Origin: Streptomyces sp. NBC_00335 | GTDB taxonomy: Bacteria; Actinomycetota; Actinomycetes; Streptomycetales; Streptomycetaceae | NCBI RefSeq assembly: GCF_036127095.1 | Contig: NZ_CP108006.1 | Coordinates: forward strand, 2,108,001-2,172,000 | DNA length: 64,000 bases | Direction of reading: 5' to 3' | Shown: positions 9,419-17,032 of the stretch, piece after piece | Position numbering within the stretch: the stretch's first letter is position 1 | Layout: every line of letters begins with the position of its first letter | The notes under the pieces: generated by a model | The model's input: the letters and a program-made list of their open reading frames with translations, nothing else | What the model was told of the DNA's origin: nothing | Databases searched by the model: none | Program-made: the position numbers and the translations under genes

Positions 9419-10213
9419 ATGACCGAGGCATCGGAAGCAACGCGGCGCACGCCCGGCACGCCGTGCTGGGCGAGCCTGATGGTGCACGGCCTCGGTACCA
9501 CCGAGGAGTTCTACGCCGACCTGTTCGGCTGGGAGTACGAGCCCGGCCCCGAGCAACTCGGCCCGTACGTCCGGGCCATGCTCGGCGGGCGGGAGGTGGC
9601 CGGCATCGGCGAGATGCCGCCGGACCGGCAGCTCCCGGTGGCCTGGACCACCTACCTGGCGACGGACGACGCCGATGCCACGGCCGAATCCATCCGCTCC
9701 TGCGGCGGCACGGTCGCGGTGGGCCCGCTGGACGCCGGAATCGCGGGCCGGGTGGCGATCTGCTCGGACCCGCTGGGCGCGATCTTCGGGCTCTGGCAGG
9801 CGGCGTCCCACCTCGGCACCCGGCTGGCCGGGGGGCCCGGCACCCCGGTGTGGCACGAGCTGGTCACGCAGGACACCTCGACGGTCGGGAAGTTCTACGA
9901 GCACGTCTTCGGCCACGAGGCCCGTGCGCACGCCGGCGCGAACGATGCCGCCGACGAATTCGACTACCTCACCTTGTCCCTGCAGGGCCGGCCGGTGGCC
10001 GCCGTGCACGGGGTCGGCCGCTCCCTGCCCCACGACCGGGGGCCGCACTGGATGACGTACTTCGAGGTGGAGGACACCGACGCGGCCGCCGCCCGGGTCC
10101 AGCGGCTCGGCGGCCGGATCGTCCAGCCGCCGCGCGAGGGCCTGAGCGGCCGGCTGGCCGTGGTCACGGACCCGGAGGGCGCGGTGTTCACGCTCGTACG
10201 CGGCCGGGGCTGA
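9419..10213 (+). CDS. VOC (glyoxalase-fold) family protein, two domains
   Basis: 264 residues with two tandem vicinal-oxygen-chelate modules, about 15-125 and 135-260, each beginning with a PxWxxLxxxD/H-type strand (TPCWASLMV, TPVWHELVTQD) and ending in a DPxGAxFxL strand (DPLGAIFGLW, DPEGAVFTLV). This is the common Streptomyces hydroxylase/CFP-30-like layout of unknown substrate. The first module lacks an obvious metal-ligand His and the second has only WHELV, so catalysis is not assured. ATG 9419 follows GGAGGAGA at ten bases; GTG 9395 is an alternative. Confidence 0.82.
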   Translation: MTEASEATRRTPGTPCWASLMVHGLGTTEEFYADLFGWEYEPGPEQLGPYVRAMLGGREVAGIGEMPPDRQLPVAWTTYLATDDADATAESIRSCGGTVAVGPLDAGIAGRVAICSDPLGAIFGLWQAASHLGTRLAGGPGTPVWHELVTQDTSTVGKFYEHVFGHEARAHAGANDAADEFDYLTLSLQGRPVAAVHGVGRSLPHDRGPHWMTYFEVEDTDAAAARVQRLGGRIVQPPREGLSGRLAVVTDPEGAVFTLVRGRG

Positions 10214-10252
10214 CCGCGGTCCGGGGCCGGGGCTGAGCGCCTGCGGGGCGGC

Positions 10253-12754
10253 TCAAGGGGTCGGCCGTGAGGGCCTGGCGTTGACCGTCAGGCCGGCGGT
10301 CAGGCCCGCGAGCAGCACTCCGCCGAAGGCCCACCAGAGGGTGGCGGCATAACCGCCCACCAGGTACTCGTCCATCGCGTTCTGCGACGCGATCCGCGGG
10401 CGGCCGGCGAAGACGGCGGCGAGCACCGCGGCGCCGATCGCCTCGCCCAGCTGGAGGGCCGTCATGGCGGCCGCCGAGGCGGCCCCGATGTGCTGCGGGG
10501 CCATGCCGGCGGTCGCGGTGGCGAGGAGCGGGGCGAAGGCCAGGCCGGTGCCGAGGCCGGCGAGGATCGTGCCGGGCAGCACCTGGGCCTCGTACACGCC
10601 ATGTGCCTCCAGGCCGGTCAGGAGCAGCAGTCCGGCGGCCGCGAGCACCAGCCCGGCCGCGATCAGGACGCCGGGCGCGGCGCGGTGGAGCAGTCGGCCG
10701 GAGATCTGGGTGGATCCGATGACCACGGCCGCGAACATGGGCAGCAACTGCAGCCCGACCGTGCTCGGGGCGTGGCCGAGTACGTACTGCAGGTAGAAGC
10801 TCACGGACAGGAACAGGATGAGGAGGCCGGCCCCGGCCAGGAGCAGGGCGGCGAGGCTGCCGGCGCGGTTGCGGTCCCCCAGGACGTACGGCGGCAGGAG
10901 CGGGTACCGGGACCTGGTCTGCCACCGCAGGAAGGCCACGAGCAGGACGGCGCCGCCCCCGACGGGGAGCAGCACCATGGGGGTGCCCCAGCCGTGCGAC
11001 TCGCTCGCGCCGAGGCCGTAGACGAGGGCGGCGACCGCGGCGGAGCCGAGCAGTACGCCGGGCACGTCGGGGCGGGCGCCGCCGGGGCCCGGGCGGTCGT
11101 GCGGCAGGCCGAGTGCGCAGATCAGGGCGATCACCCCGATGGGGACGGCGGCGTACACCGCCACGTCCCAGGCCAGGACCTGGACGAGCCATCCGCTCGC
11201 GAACAGCACGAACGCGGAGCCGCCGCCCACGAGCGCGGCGTAGATCCCGAAGGCCTTGCCGCGTTCCCTGGGGTCGCTGAAGCCCGCGGCCACCAGGGCC
11301 AGTCCGGCCGGTGTCACCAGTGCGCCGAAGACTCCCTGCAAGACACGGGCCGCGACGAGCACCCCATCGGATCCGAGGCCCCCGCCACCGAGCGCGCAGG
11401 CGGCCACGAATCCGACCAGGCCGATGAGCAGCGTCCGCCGCCGCCCCACGAGGTCCACGAGGTGCCCGCCGAGCAGGAGCACCGCGCCGAAGGCGACCGC
11501 GTAGGCGATGAAGAACGGCCCCGGGCCGCCGATGCGAAGGTCCGCGTGGAGCTCCGGCAAGGCCACGCTGAAGACCGTCGCCTGGAACACCACCATCAGC
11601 TGCGCGAGGACGGCCACCGCCAGCCCCCGCCAGCGCTTGGCGTGCGGGGACACGGACTCCCCGGCGGCCGTGGACGGCGTCACGGCCCAGCCGTCGCCGG
11701 TGGGGACCGGAGCCGGCCCGAAGCCCCGTGCGGGGCCGAAGTCCGCGGGGGCCGTGGGAGCGTATTCGGGCGGCGGGGGCACGGGGAGCCAGGGCTCGGG
11801 GCGTGCGGACGGGACTCGGGGGTCGGCCTGCGCGACGGGCGGCTCGGCGGGCAATGCGGGGGCGTAGTCCAGCAACTGGGCGGCGTGGCGGCCGAGTTGG
11901 GCGAGGACCTGGCCCGGCAGCCATTCCCCCGCCTGGTCGGCGGCCGTGCGCTCGGCCACCTCCCGGGGGGTGGGCCGCTGGGCCGGGTCCTTGTGCAGGC
12001 AGTCGCGTACGAGGTCGGCCAGGGCCTCCGGTACGCCGGTCAGGTCCGCCTCCTCCTCGGCGACGCGGAAGAGGTGGGCGTTCAGGCCGGTGTCCGCGGC
12101 GCCGAAGAGGAGGCGGCCGGTGGCGGCGTAGACGAGGACGGCCCCGAGGCAGAAGACGTCGCTGGCGGGGGTGAGTTCGAGGCCGCGGACCTGCTCCGGC
12201 GACATGAACCCGGCCGAGCCGATCAGCATGCCGGTGTGGGTGAGCAGGCTGTCCCCGGCGAGGCTGTCCATCGCCCGGGCGATGCCGAAGTCGATGACGC
12301 GCGGGCCGTCGACGGTGACCAGGACGTTGGAGGGCTTGAGGTCACGGTGGATCAGACCCGCCTCGTGCACGGCCTGCAGGGCGAGGGCGAGCCGGTTGGC
12401 GAGGGTGCGCACGGAGTGCTCGGGCAGCGGCCCGAAGTCCTTGGCGACCACGGCGTGCAGATCGGGCCCCGGGATGTACTGGGTCGCCACCCAGGGCACT
12501 GCGGCCTCGGGATCGGCGTCGAGGACGGCCGCGGTCCAGCTCCCGCCCACCCGCCGCGCGGCGGCCACCTCCCGGGCGAAGCGCCTGCGGAACTCCGGGT
12601 TCCCGGCGTACTCGGCCTGCACCACCTTGACGGCGACGGTGCGCCCGCCCTCGGAGCGGCCCAGGTAGACCAGGCCCATGCCGCCGGCGCCCAGCCGGGC
12701 GATCAGACGGTACGGGCCGATGCGGGTGGGGTCTTCGACGATCAGCTGATCCAC
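10253..12754 (-). CDS. Serine/threonine protein kinase fused to a 14-TM MFS transporter
   Basis: An 833-residue two-part protein. Residues about 10-270 are a complete Hanks-type kinase: GAGGMGLVYLG glycine loop, VAVKVV lysine, IHRDLKPSN catalytic loop, DFGIAR and SPEQVRG. A Pro/Ala-rich linker of about 100 residues follows, then about 375-825 form a DHA2-like transporter with GHLVDLVGRRRTLL motif A, motif-C-like glycine-rich segments and about 14 TM helices. Kinases usually continue into one TM and a sensor domain; a whole transporter is unusual. GTG 12754 is preferred; no clear ribosome site exists and TTG 12772 is possible. Likely inner membrane with a cytosolic kinase; substrate and phosphotarget unknown. 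Confidence 0.85.
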   Translation of the reverse strand: MDQLIVEDPTRIGPYRLIARLGAGGMGLVYLGRSEGGRTVAVKVVQAEYAGNPEFRRRFAREVAAARRVGGSWTAAVLDADPEAAVPWVATQYIPGPDLHAVVAKDFGPLPEHSVRTLANRLALALQAVHEAGLIHRDLKPSNVLVTVDGPRVIDFGIARAMDSLAGDSLLTHTGMLIGSAGFMSPEQVRGLELTPASDVFCLGAVLVYAATGRLLFGAADTGLNAHLFRVAEEEADLTGVPEALADLVRDCLHKDPAQRPTPREVAERTAADQAGEWLPGQVLAQLGRHAAQLLDYAPALPAEPPVAQADPRVPSARPEPWLPVPPPPEYAPTAPADFGPARGFGPAPVPTGDGWAVTPSTAAGESVSPHAKRWRGLAVAVLAQLMVVFQATVFSVALPELHADLRIGGPGPFFIAYAVAFGAVLLLGGHLVDLVGRRRTLLIGLVGFVAACALGGGGLGSDGVLVAARVLQGVFGALVTPAGLALVAAGFSDPRERGKAFGIYAALVGGGSAFVLFASGWLVQVLAWDVAVYAAVPIGVIALICALGLPHDRPGPGGARPDVPGVLLGSAAVAALVYGLGASESHGWGTPMVLLPVGGGAVLLVAFLRWQTRSRYPLLPPYVLGDRNRAGSLAALLLAGAGLLILFLSVSFYLQYVLGHAPSTVGLQLLPMFAAVVIGSTQISGRLLHRAAPGVLIAAGLVLAAAGLLLLTGLEAHGVYEAQVLPGTILAGLGTGLAFAPLLATATAGMAPQHIGAASAAAMTALQLGEAIGAAVLAAVFAGRPRIASQNAMDEYLVGGYAATLWWAFGGVLLAGLTAGLTVNARPSRPTP

Positions 12755-12761
12755 GCGCCGA

Positions 12762-12778
12762 GGATAGTGCAACTATCC
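12762..12778 (-). promoter_or_regulatory. GGATAG-N5-CTATCC dyad at the start of the kinase-MFS gene
   Basis: A perfect 6-base inverted repeat around a 5-base spacer lies 8 bases before the GTG start, where a ribosome site would be expected. It could be an operator or could sequester translation initiation. No regulator can be named. Confidence 0.4.
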
Positions 12779-12854
12779 AACGTACGGCGGGGCATTGGCG
12801 GAATCAGCGAAATCGTCCGTGGCCGGGCCGGCCGCGAGGGGGCGCGGTCGCCCG

Positions 12855-13361
12855 TCAGTCCTCGGCGCTGGGGCTGCGTTCTCCGTGCAGTCGCAGGACG
12901 TCGGCGTCGCTGCGGAAGCGGTGGGCCCACCGGCGGCCGTCGAAGACGCTGAGGCCGGGGATGTGGCGGGTCTCCAGCGCCAGGATCACGAAGGCCGTCG
13001 CCGCGGCGGCCGGCGCGAGGCGGCCCTGGCCGGCGGCCGCACCGATCGCGGCCGCGGCGAAGATCGCTCCGGCGGTGGTCACCCCGTGGACGAGGTCGCC
13101 CTCGGTGCGGCTCTGGCGGAAGACCAGGCCGCCCCCGATGAACCCGACGCCGGTGATGACTCCCGCGAGGGCGTTGGGTGCGCCGTCCAGGGCGAGGACG
13201 GCCACGAGGGCGGCGCCGACGCCGATCATGGAGAAGGTCCGGTTGCCCGCGGCGGCCCCCCTCAGGGTGCGCTCGAAGCCGAGGAGGTAGGTGAGGACGA
13301 AGGCCACCGCGAGGTGGCCGATCGTGACGAGGGTGGAGGTGTCCGCCTGCCGGTAGTCCAT
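12855..13361 (-). CDS. MgtC/SapB family membrane protein
   Basis: 168-residue membrane protein of the MgtC family, whose members are linked to Mg2+ homeostasis and, in pathogens, to ATP synthase control and survival in host cells. Four to five TM segments cover residues 12-130; the family signature appears as YLLGFERTLRGAAAGNRTFSMIG and in GVGFIGGGLVFR. The C-terminal 35 residues are soluble and shorter than the ACT-like tail of true MgtC. ATG 13361 has GAAGGG at six bases. It lies downstream of the ArsR gene on the same strand, separated by a strong hairpin. Confidence 0.85.
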   Translation of the reverse strand: MDYRQADTSTLVTIGHLAVAFVLTYLLGFERTLRGAAAGNRTFSMIGVGAALVAVLALDGAPNALAGVITGVGFIGGGLVFRQSRTEGDLVHGVTTAGAIFAAAAIGAAAGQGRLAPAAAATAFVILALETRHIPGLSVFDGRRWAHRFRSDADVLRLHGERSPSAED

Positions 13362-13389
13362 CGGCCGCCCTTCGGGTGTCCTCCGCGTG

Positions 13390-13413
13390 AAACTGGCACG
13401 GCTGTCCGTGCCA
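13390..13413 (-). terminator. Perfect hairpin between the arsR-family gene and the mgtC-like gene
   Basis: ACTGGCACGG-CTGT-CCGTGCCAGT, a perfect 10-base-pair stem with a tetraloop, 48 bases after the ArsR stop and 29 bases before the MgtC-like start. It may end the upstream transcript or act as an attenuator in the mgtC-like leader. Confidence 0.55.
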
Positions 13414-13460
13414 GTAGAGCGCGCGGGCCGCCCGGGGCGCCGGGCGCGCCGCCGCGGCGG

Positions 13461-13820
13461 TCAGTTGTGCGGGGCCGTTCCGCTGACCCGGTGGTCGGCG
13501 TGGCTGAGGGCTTCCAGGACGAGCCGGCGCAGATGCCCGTCGCGCAGGCTGTAGTGGATGCGCCGGCCCTCGCGGCGGGTGTCGACGAGGCCCGCCAGCC
13601 GCAGTTTCGCCAGGTGCTGGCTCACCGCGGTCCTCGACGCCTCGCAGCGGTCGGCGAGCGAGCCGACGTCCGACTCCCCCTGGGCGAGCAGCCACAGGAG
13701 GTGCAGCCGGGTGATGTCCGAGAGCATCGCGAAGACCTCGGTCGCCTCGGCGAGACGCGCCCTGTCGGGATCCCGTAGGTGCGCATCGGGTGCAGGTGGC
13801 TGAGGTTCGCGAGCTGGCAT
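13461..13820 (-). CDS. ArsR/SmtB-family metal-responsive repressor
   Basis: 119-residue winged-helix repressor. The recognition helix is in SRTAVSQHLAKLRLAGLV (about 65-82), the wing in DTRREGRRIHYSL (about 83-95), and the final helix contains SHADHRVSG with further His near the C-terminus (TAPHN), consistent with an alpha5-type Ni/Co/Zn site; a Cys lies just before the recognition helix (DRCEAS). ATG 13820 gives family length; a longer frame upstream runs through the promoter. The divergent neighbour is a His-tailed exporter, and the space between them holds a dyad, so it most likely represses that exporter and itself and releases on metal binding. Which metal is inference. Confidence 0.85.
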   Translation of the reverse strand: MPAREPQPPAPDAHLRDPDRARLAEATEVFAMLSDITRLHLLWLLAQGESDVGSLADRCEASRTAVSQHLAKLRLAGLVDTRREGRRIHYSLRDGHLRRLVLEALSHADHRVSGTAPHN

Positions 13821-13886
13821 ACCCCACAGGGTAGGTCGCTCCGGGGAGGCGCAGGGTGAGGACGGAGCCGTAATCCATCGGACATG

Positions 13887-13914
13887 TGCGCAGGTGCGCA
13901 TGTGTGGATATATT
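13887..13914 (+). promoter_or_regulatory. TGCGCA-GG-TGCGCA operator overlapping the exporter promoter
   Basis: Two TGCGCA palindromes two bases apart (13887-13900) are followed by a TATATT -10-like hexamer (13909-13914), upstream of the GGAGGG ribosome site of the exporter. A repressor bound here would block polymerase. Adjacent ArsR gene is the obvious candidate binder. Confidence 0.6.
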
Positions 13915-13966
13915 GGAGACGTCGTCCTCATCGTCCCTGTCCATCCCCCGGCCCGGAGGGAACCGC

Positions 13967-15328
13967 ATGCAGAGCGTGCTGCGCGACCGCACCTACCGCC
14001 GCCTGTTCGGCGCCCAGGTCATCGCCCTGACCGGCACCGGCCTGGCCACCGTGGCCCTCGGCCTGCTCGCGTACGACCTCGCGGGCGCCGACGCCGGTTC
14101 GGTGCTCGGGACGGCGCTCGCGATCAAGATGGTGGCGTACGTCGCCGTCGCCCCGGCGATCGCCGCGGTGGCCGACCGGCTGCCGCGCCGGGCCCTGCTG
14201 GTCGGCTCCGACCTGATCCGGGCGGGGGTCGCGCTCTTCCTGCCGTTCGTGAGCCAGGTGTGGCAGGTCTACGTCCTGATCTTCCTGCTGCAGACCGCCT
14301 CGGCCGCCTTCACCCCGACCTTCCAGGCCCTGATCCCCGACGTCCTGCCGGAGGAGCGCGCCTACACGCGGGCCCTGTCCCTGTCCCGGCTCGCCTATGA
14401 CCTGGAGAGCCTCTTCAGCCCCGCGCTCGCGGCCGCGCTGCTGTCGGTGGTCGGCTACGACCAGCTGTTCCTCGGCACGGCGGCCGGCTTCCTCGCCTCG
14501 TCCGCGCTCGTGGTGTCCGCCGTCCTGCCCCGGCGGGCGCGGGCCGTCGTCGCGTCCGGGCCGGGCGCGTACGCCAAGGCCACCGCGGGGACGCGACTGC
14601 TCCTGCGCGCCCCGCAGCTGCGGTCCCTGCTGGCGATGAACCTCGCGGTCGCGGCCGCCGGGGCCGTGGTCACGGTCAACTCCGTCGTGTACGTACGGGA
14701 CTTCCTGGAGCTGTCCGCCGAGTCGGTCGCCCTCGCGCTCGGGGCGTACGGGGCCGGCTCCATGGCCGTGGCCCTGGCACTGCCGCGGATCCTGGAGAAC
14801 CGCCCGGACCGGCGGGTGATGCTGACCGGAGCCCTGCTGCTCCCCGTGGCGTTCGGCGCCCTCGGCTTCATCACCTCGGCGGACAGCGGCGGTTGGCGCT
14901 GGCCCGCGCTGCTGGTCACGTGGGCGGCGTTCGGGGCGGCCTGCTCGATGGTGCTCACGCCCGCCGGCCGGGTGCTCCGGCGGGCCACGCCGGAGGGGGA
15001 CCGCACCGCGGTGTTCGCCGCCCAGTTCTCCCTGTCGCACGCCGCCTGGCTGCTGACCTATCCGCTCGCGGGCTGGGTCGGCGCGAAGGCCGGGCTCGGA
15101 TGGGCGACGGCGGCCCTCGGCGCGATCGCGCTCGCGGCCGCGGCCCTCGCCGCCCGGCTGTGGCCGGCCGGGGCGGCCACGGAGGAGGTCCTGGGCCACG
15201 TACACGAGCACGAGCACCGCGGGCTGACTCCCGGGCATCCGCACCTCCACGGAGCACGCCGGGCCGGGGCGGGGTGGCGGCACAGCCACCACCACTTCAC
15301 GGACGAGCTGCACGCCGCCCACGGCTGA
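13967..15328 (+). CDS. MFS metal exporter with histidine-rich C-terminus (NreB-like)
   Basis: 453-residue MFS protein with about 12 TM helices from residue 15 to 400, then a 50-residue cytoplasmic tail unusually rich in His (clusters HVHEHEH, HPHLH and HSHHH). NreB-type nickel-resistance transporters have this design, with the His tail binding the exported metal. ATG 13967 is set by GGAGGG six bases upstream; the frame continues upstream through the operator and is not needed. Divergent from the ArsR-family repressor with a dyad between them, so expression is likely induced by excess metal (Ni, Co or Zn). No other pump subunits are nearby. Confidence 0.82.
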   Translation: MQSVLRDRTYRRLFGAQVIALTGTGLATVALGLLAYDLAGADAGSVLGTALAIKMVAYVAVAPAIAAVADRLPRRALLVGSDLIRAGVALFLPFVSQVWQVYVLIFLLQTASAAFTPTFQALIPDVLPEERAYTRALSLSRLAYDLESLFSPALAAALLSVVGYDQLFLGTAAGFLASSALVVSAVLPRRARAVVASGPGAYAKATAGTRLLLRAPQLRSLLAMNLAVAAAGAVVTVNSVVYVRDFLELSAESVALALGAYGAGSMAVALALPRILENRPDRRVMLTGALLLPVAFGALGFITSADSGGWRWPALLVTWAAFGAACSMVLTPAGRVLRRATPEGDRTAVFAAQFSLSHAAWLLTYPLAGWVGAKAGLGWATAALGAIALAAAALAARLWPAGAATEEVLGHVHEHEHRGLTPGHPHLHGARRAGAGWRHSHHHFTDELHAAHG

Positions 15329-15330
15329 GC

Positions 15331-15370
15331 CGCCCCGAGGCCACCCGAGGCGACCCGAGGCGACCCGAGC
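15331..15370 (+). repeat. Four imperfect copies of a 10-base tandem repeat
   Basis: Units of consensus C-G/C-A/C-CCCGAGG in direct tandem begin just after the exporter stop codon. Four copies with one or two changes each. Cause unknown; possibly slippage. Confidence 0.6.
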
Positions 15371-15533
15371 GGACGATCCGACGACGCACAGCGGACGTAC
15401 GGCCGACGGACTGAATTCGATCACCCGTTAGTCACAAGCGATCACATCGAGTGACCCCTTTCTGCCTATTTGTGTGAATAGATCACCACACTGGTCCTCC
15501 TAGGGGCGAGTCCTCTTCCCCGAAGGGCAGCCG

Positions 15534-16952
15534 ATGCGACGTGTCGTGAGAAGCCGCGCCGGTCTCCCGTACCGGCGCCGGCGCACGGTGGCCGCGCTCT
15601 CCGCGGTGGCCGCGTGCGGCTTCCTTTCCACGGCGCCTTCCGCCGCATCGGCCCCGCCGGACCCCGGTACCACCGCCTCCGAGTCCCCCGGGCCCTCCGC
15701 GTCCGCCCTACCGGCCGCGCCCGCCGCCGGTACGGGACAGCCGTCCTCGGGAACGGAACCCCGCGGCGACACGGGACGAGTGGAGGAGCCCGGGGCGGAC
15801 AGCGGGGCCGCCTCGCAGCAGCTCCGGGAGGGCGCGGATCTGGCGGTGTCGGGTACCCTGCGGCCGACCGAGACCGCCGACCGGGAGAGCGCCGCTTCGG
15901 CGGCGCGGGAAACCTTCGACTACGTCGTGACGGTGACCAACCGGGGACCGTCCACCGCCCGGCAGGTGCGCGTCACCGACCGGTTGCCGCTCGCCCTGGA
16001 ATTCGTCTCGTCCCGCGACGGCTGCACCGCGAGCGGCCGGACCGCGGTGTGCGGGCCGTTGGCCACGCTGGCGGTGGGCGCCTCGCACGCCTGGGTGATC
16101 ACCGTGCGGCTCGCTCCCGGCTACCGCGGAGACGGTACGGACATCGTCAACGAAGCGGTCGTCGACTCGGCCACGTCGGACCCGGACTCCCGGAACAACA
16201 CCTCCACCCTGACCGGCCTGGAGATCCCGCCCAGTGCGCGAACGGCCGACCTGTCGCTCCGCAAGACGGCGGTGCTCCCGAGGGGACGGGAGCACGTCAG
16301 GCCGGGCGAGAAGTTCACGTACCTGATCACGGTGCGCAACGAGGGCCCGGCGACGGCGCGGCAGCTCCAGGTCACCGACCTCCTGCCGTCCTCGCTGGTC
16401 CTGCTCTCCTCACCCGACGACTGCGCGGTCGCGAAGAGCGGGGAGCGGCGGGTGGTCTGTCCGCCGCTGGACCGTCTGGCGGCCGGGGAGACGACGGAGT
16501 ACCGGATCACGGTACGGGCCGTCACCGGGGACCGGGCCGCCCAGCCGCCGCCCGACAAGTGCACGCCCATCGAGAACCTCGCCCGCGTCACCTCGGCGAG
16601 CTTCGACCCCGACCTCTCGGACAACGCCAACCGGCCGGGGACCACCGGGCCGGGCGGCGGCCGGCTGTGTCTGGTGTCCGACGGGCACGGGGAGCAGCAC
16701 CACGGGCACGGCGGGCACGACGGTCGCGGGGACGGCGGAGACGGTCGCGGGGACGGCGGAGACGGTCGCGGGGACGGCGGGGACGGCCACCACGGCCGCG
16801 ACGACCACCACGACGGCCGGGAGCAGCACGGCGGCCGCGGCGACCTGGCCCACTCCGGGGCCACGGTCCCGGCCTGGCTGCTGTGGACCTCCACCGCGCT
16901 GGTGGCCGCGGGAGCGGCGCTGCGGACGGCCTTCCGGGTGCGGCGCCCGTGA
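15534..16952 (+). CDS. Secreted DUF11-repeat surface protein with sortase-like anchor
   Basis: 472 residues. A basic N-terminus and hydrophobic stretch form a Sec signal ending near residue 40 (SAASA). Two DUF11 immunoglobulin-like repeats follow (about 98-225 and 235-365), each with the TVTNxGPxxA strand and paired Cys. Residues 373-437 are a His/Gly/Asp-rich low-complexity spacer, coded partly by a 21-base tandem repeat. The end is wall-anchor-like: LAHSG at 438-442, a hydrophobic span, then RVRRP. LAHSG deviates from the LAxTG seen by class E sortases, so anchoring is inference. ATG 15534 follows GAAGGGCAG. First of three related genes. Confidence 0.8.
   Translation: MRRVVRSRAGLPYRRRRTVAALSAVAACGFLSTAPSAASAPPDPGTTASESPGPSASALPAAPAAGTGQPSSGTEPRGDTGRVEEPGADSGAASQQLREGADLAVSGTLRPTETADRESAASAARETFDYVVTVTNRGPSTARQVRVTDRLPLALEFVSSRDGCTASGRTAVCGPLATLAVGASHAWVITVRLAPGYRGDGTDIVNEAVVDSATSDPDSRNNTSTLTGLEIPPSARTADLSLRKTAVLPRGREHVRPGEKFTYLITVRNEGPATARQLQVTDLLPSSLVLLSSPDDCAVAKSGERRVVCPPLDRLAAGETTEYRITVRAVTGDRAAQPPPDKCTPIENLARVTSASFDPDLSDNANRPGTTGPGGGRLCLVSDGHGEQHHGHGGHDGRGDGGDGRGDGGDGRGDGGDGHHGRDDHHDGREQHGGRGDLAHSGATVPAWLLWTSTALVAAGAALRTAFRVRRP
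16722..16784 (+). repeat. 21-base tandem repeat, three copies, inside the DUF11 anchor gene
   Basis: Three consecutive 21-base units coding GRGDGGD; the first two identical, the third with one change. It encodes part of the Gly/Asp spacer and is a likely site of length variation between strains. Confidence 0.8.
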
Positions 16953-17032
16953 CCGGCGGTCCGCCGCGGCCCCCGCGGCGGACGACCGCCGCACGCCCCA
17001 CCGCAACGCGAGAAGACAAGGAACGTTCCGGT

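Noticed and set aside
10490..12952. An 820-residue open frame opposite the kinase-MFS gene
   Set aside because: Composition is shadow-like and the kinase-MFS frame has clear motifs throughout.
13886..13966. Earlier start for the metal exporter
   Set aside because: It overlaps the TGCGCA dyad and -10 element; ATG 13967 has a proper ribosome site.
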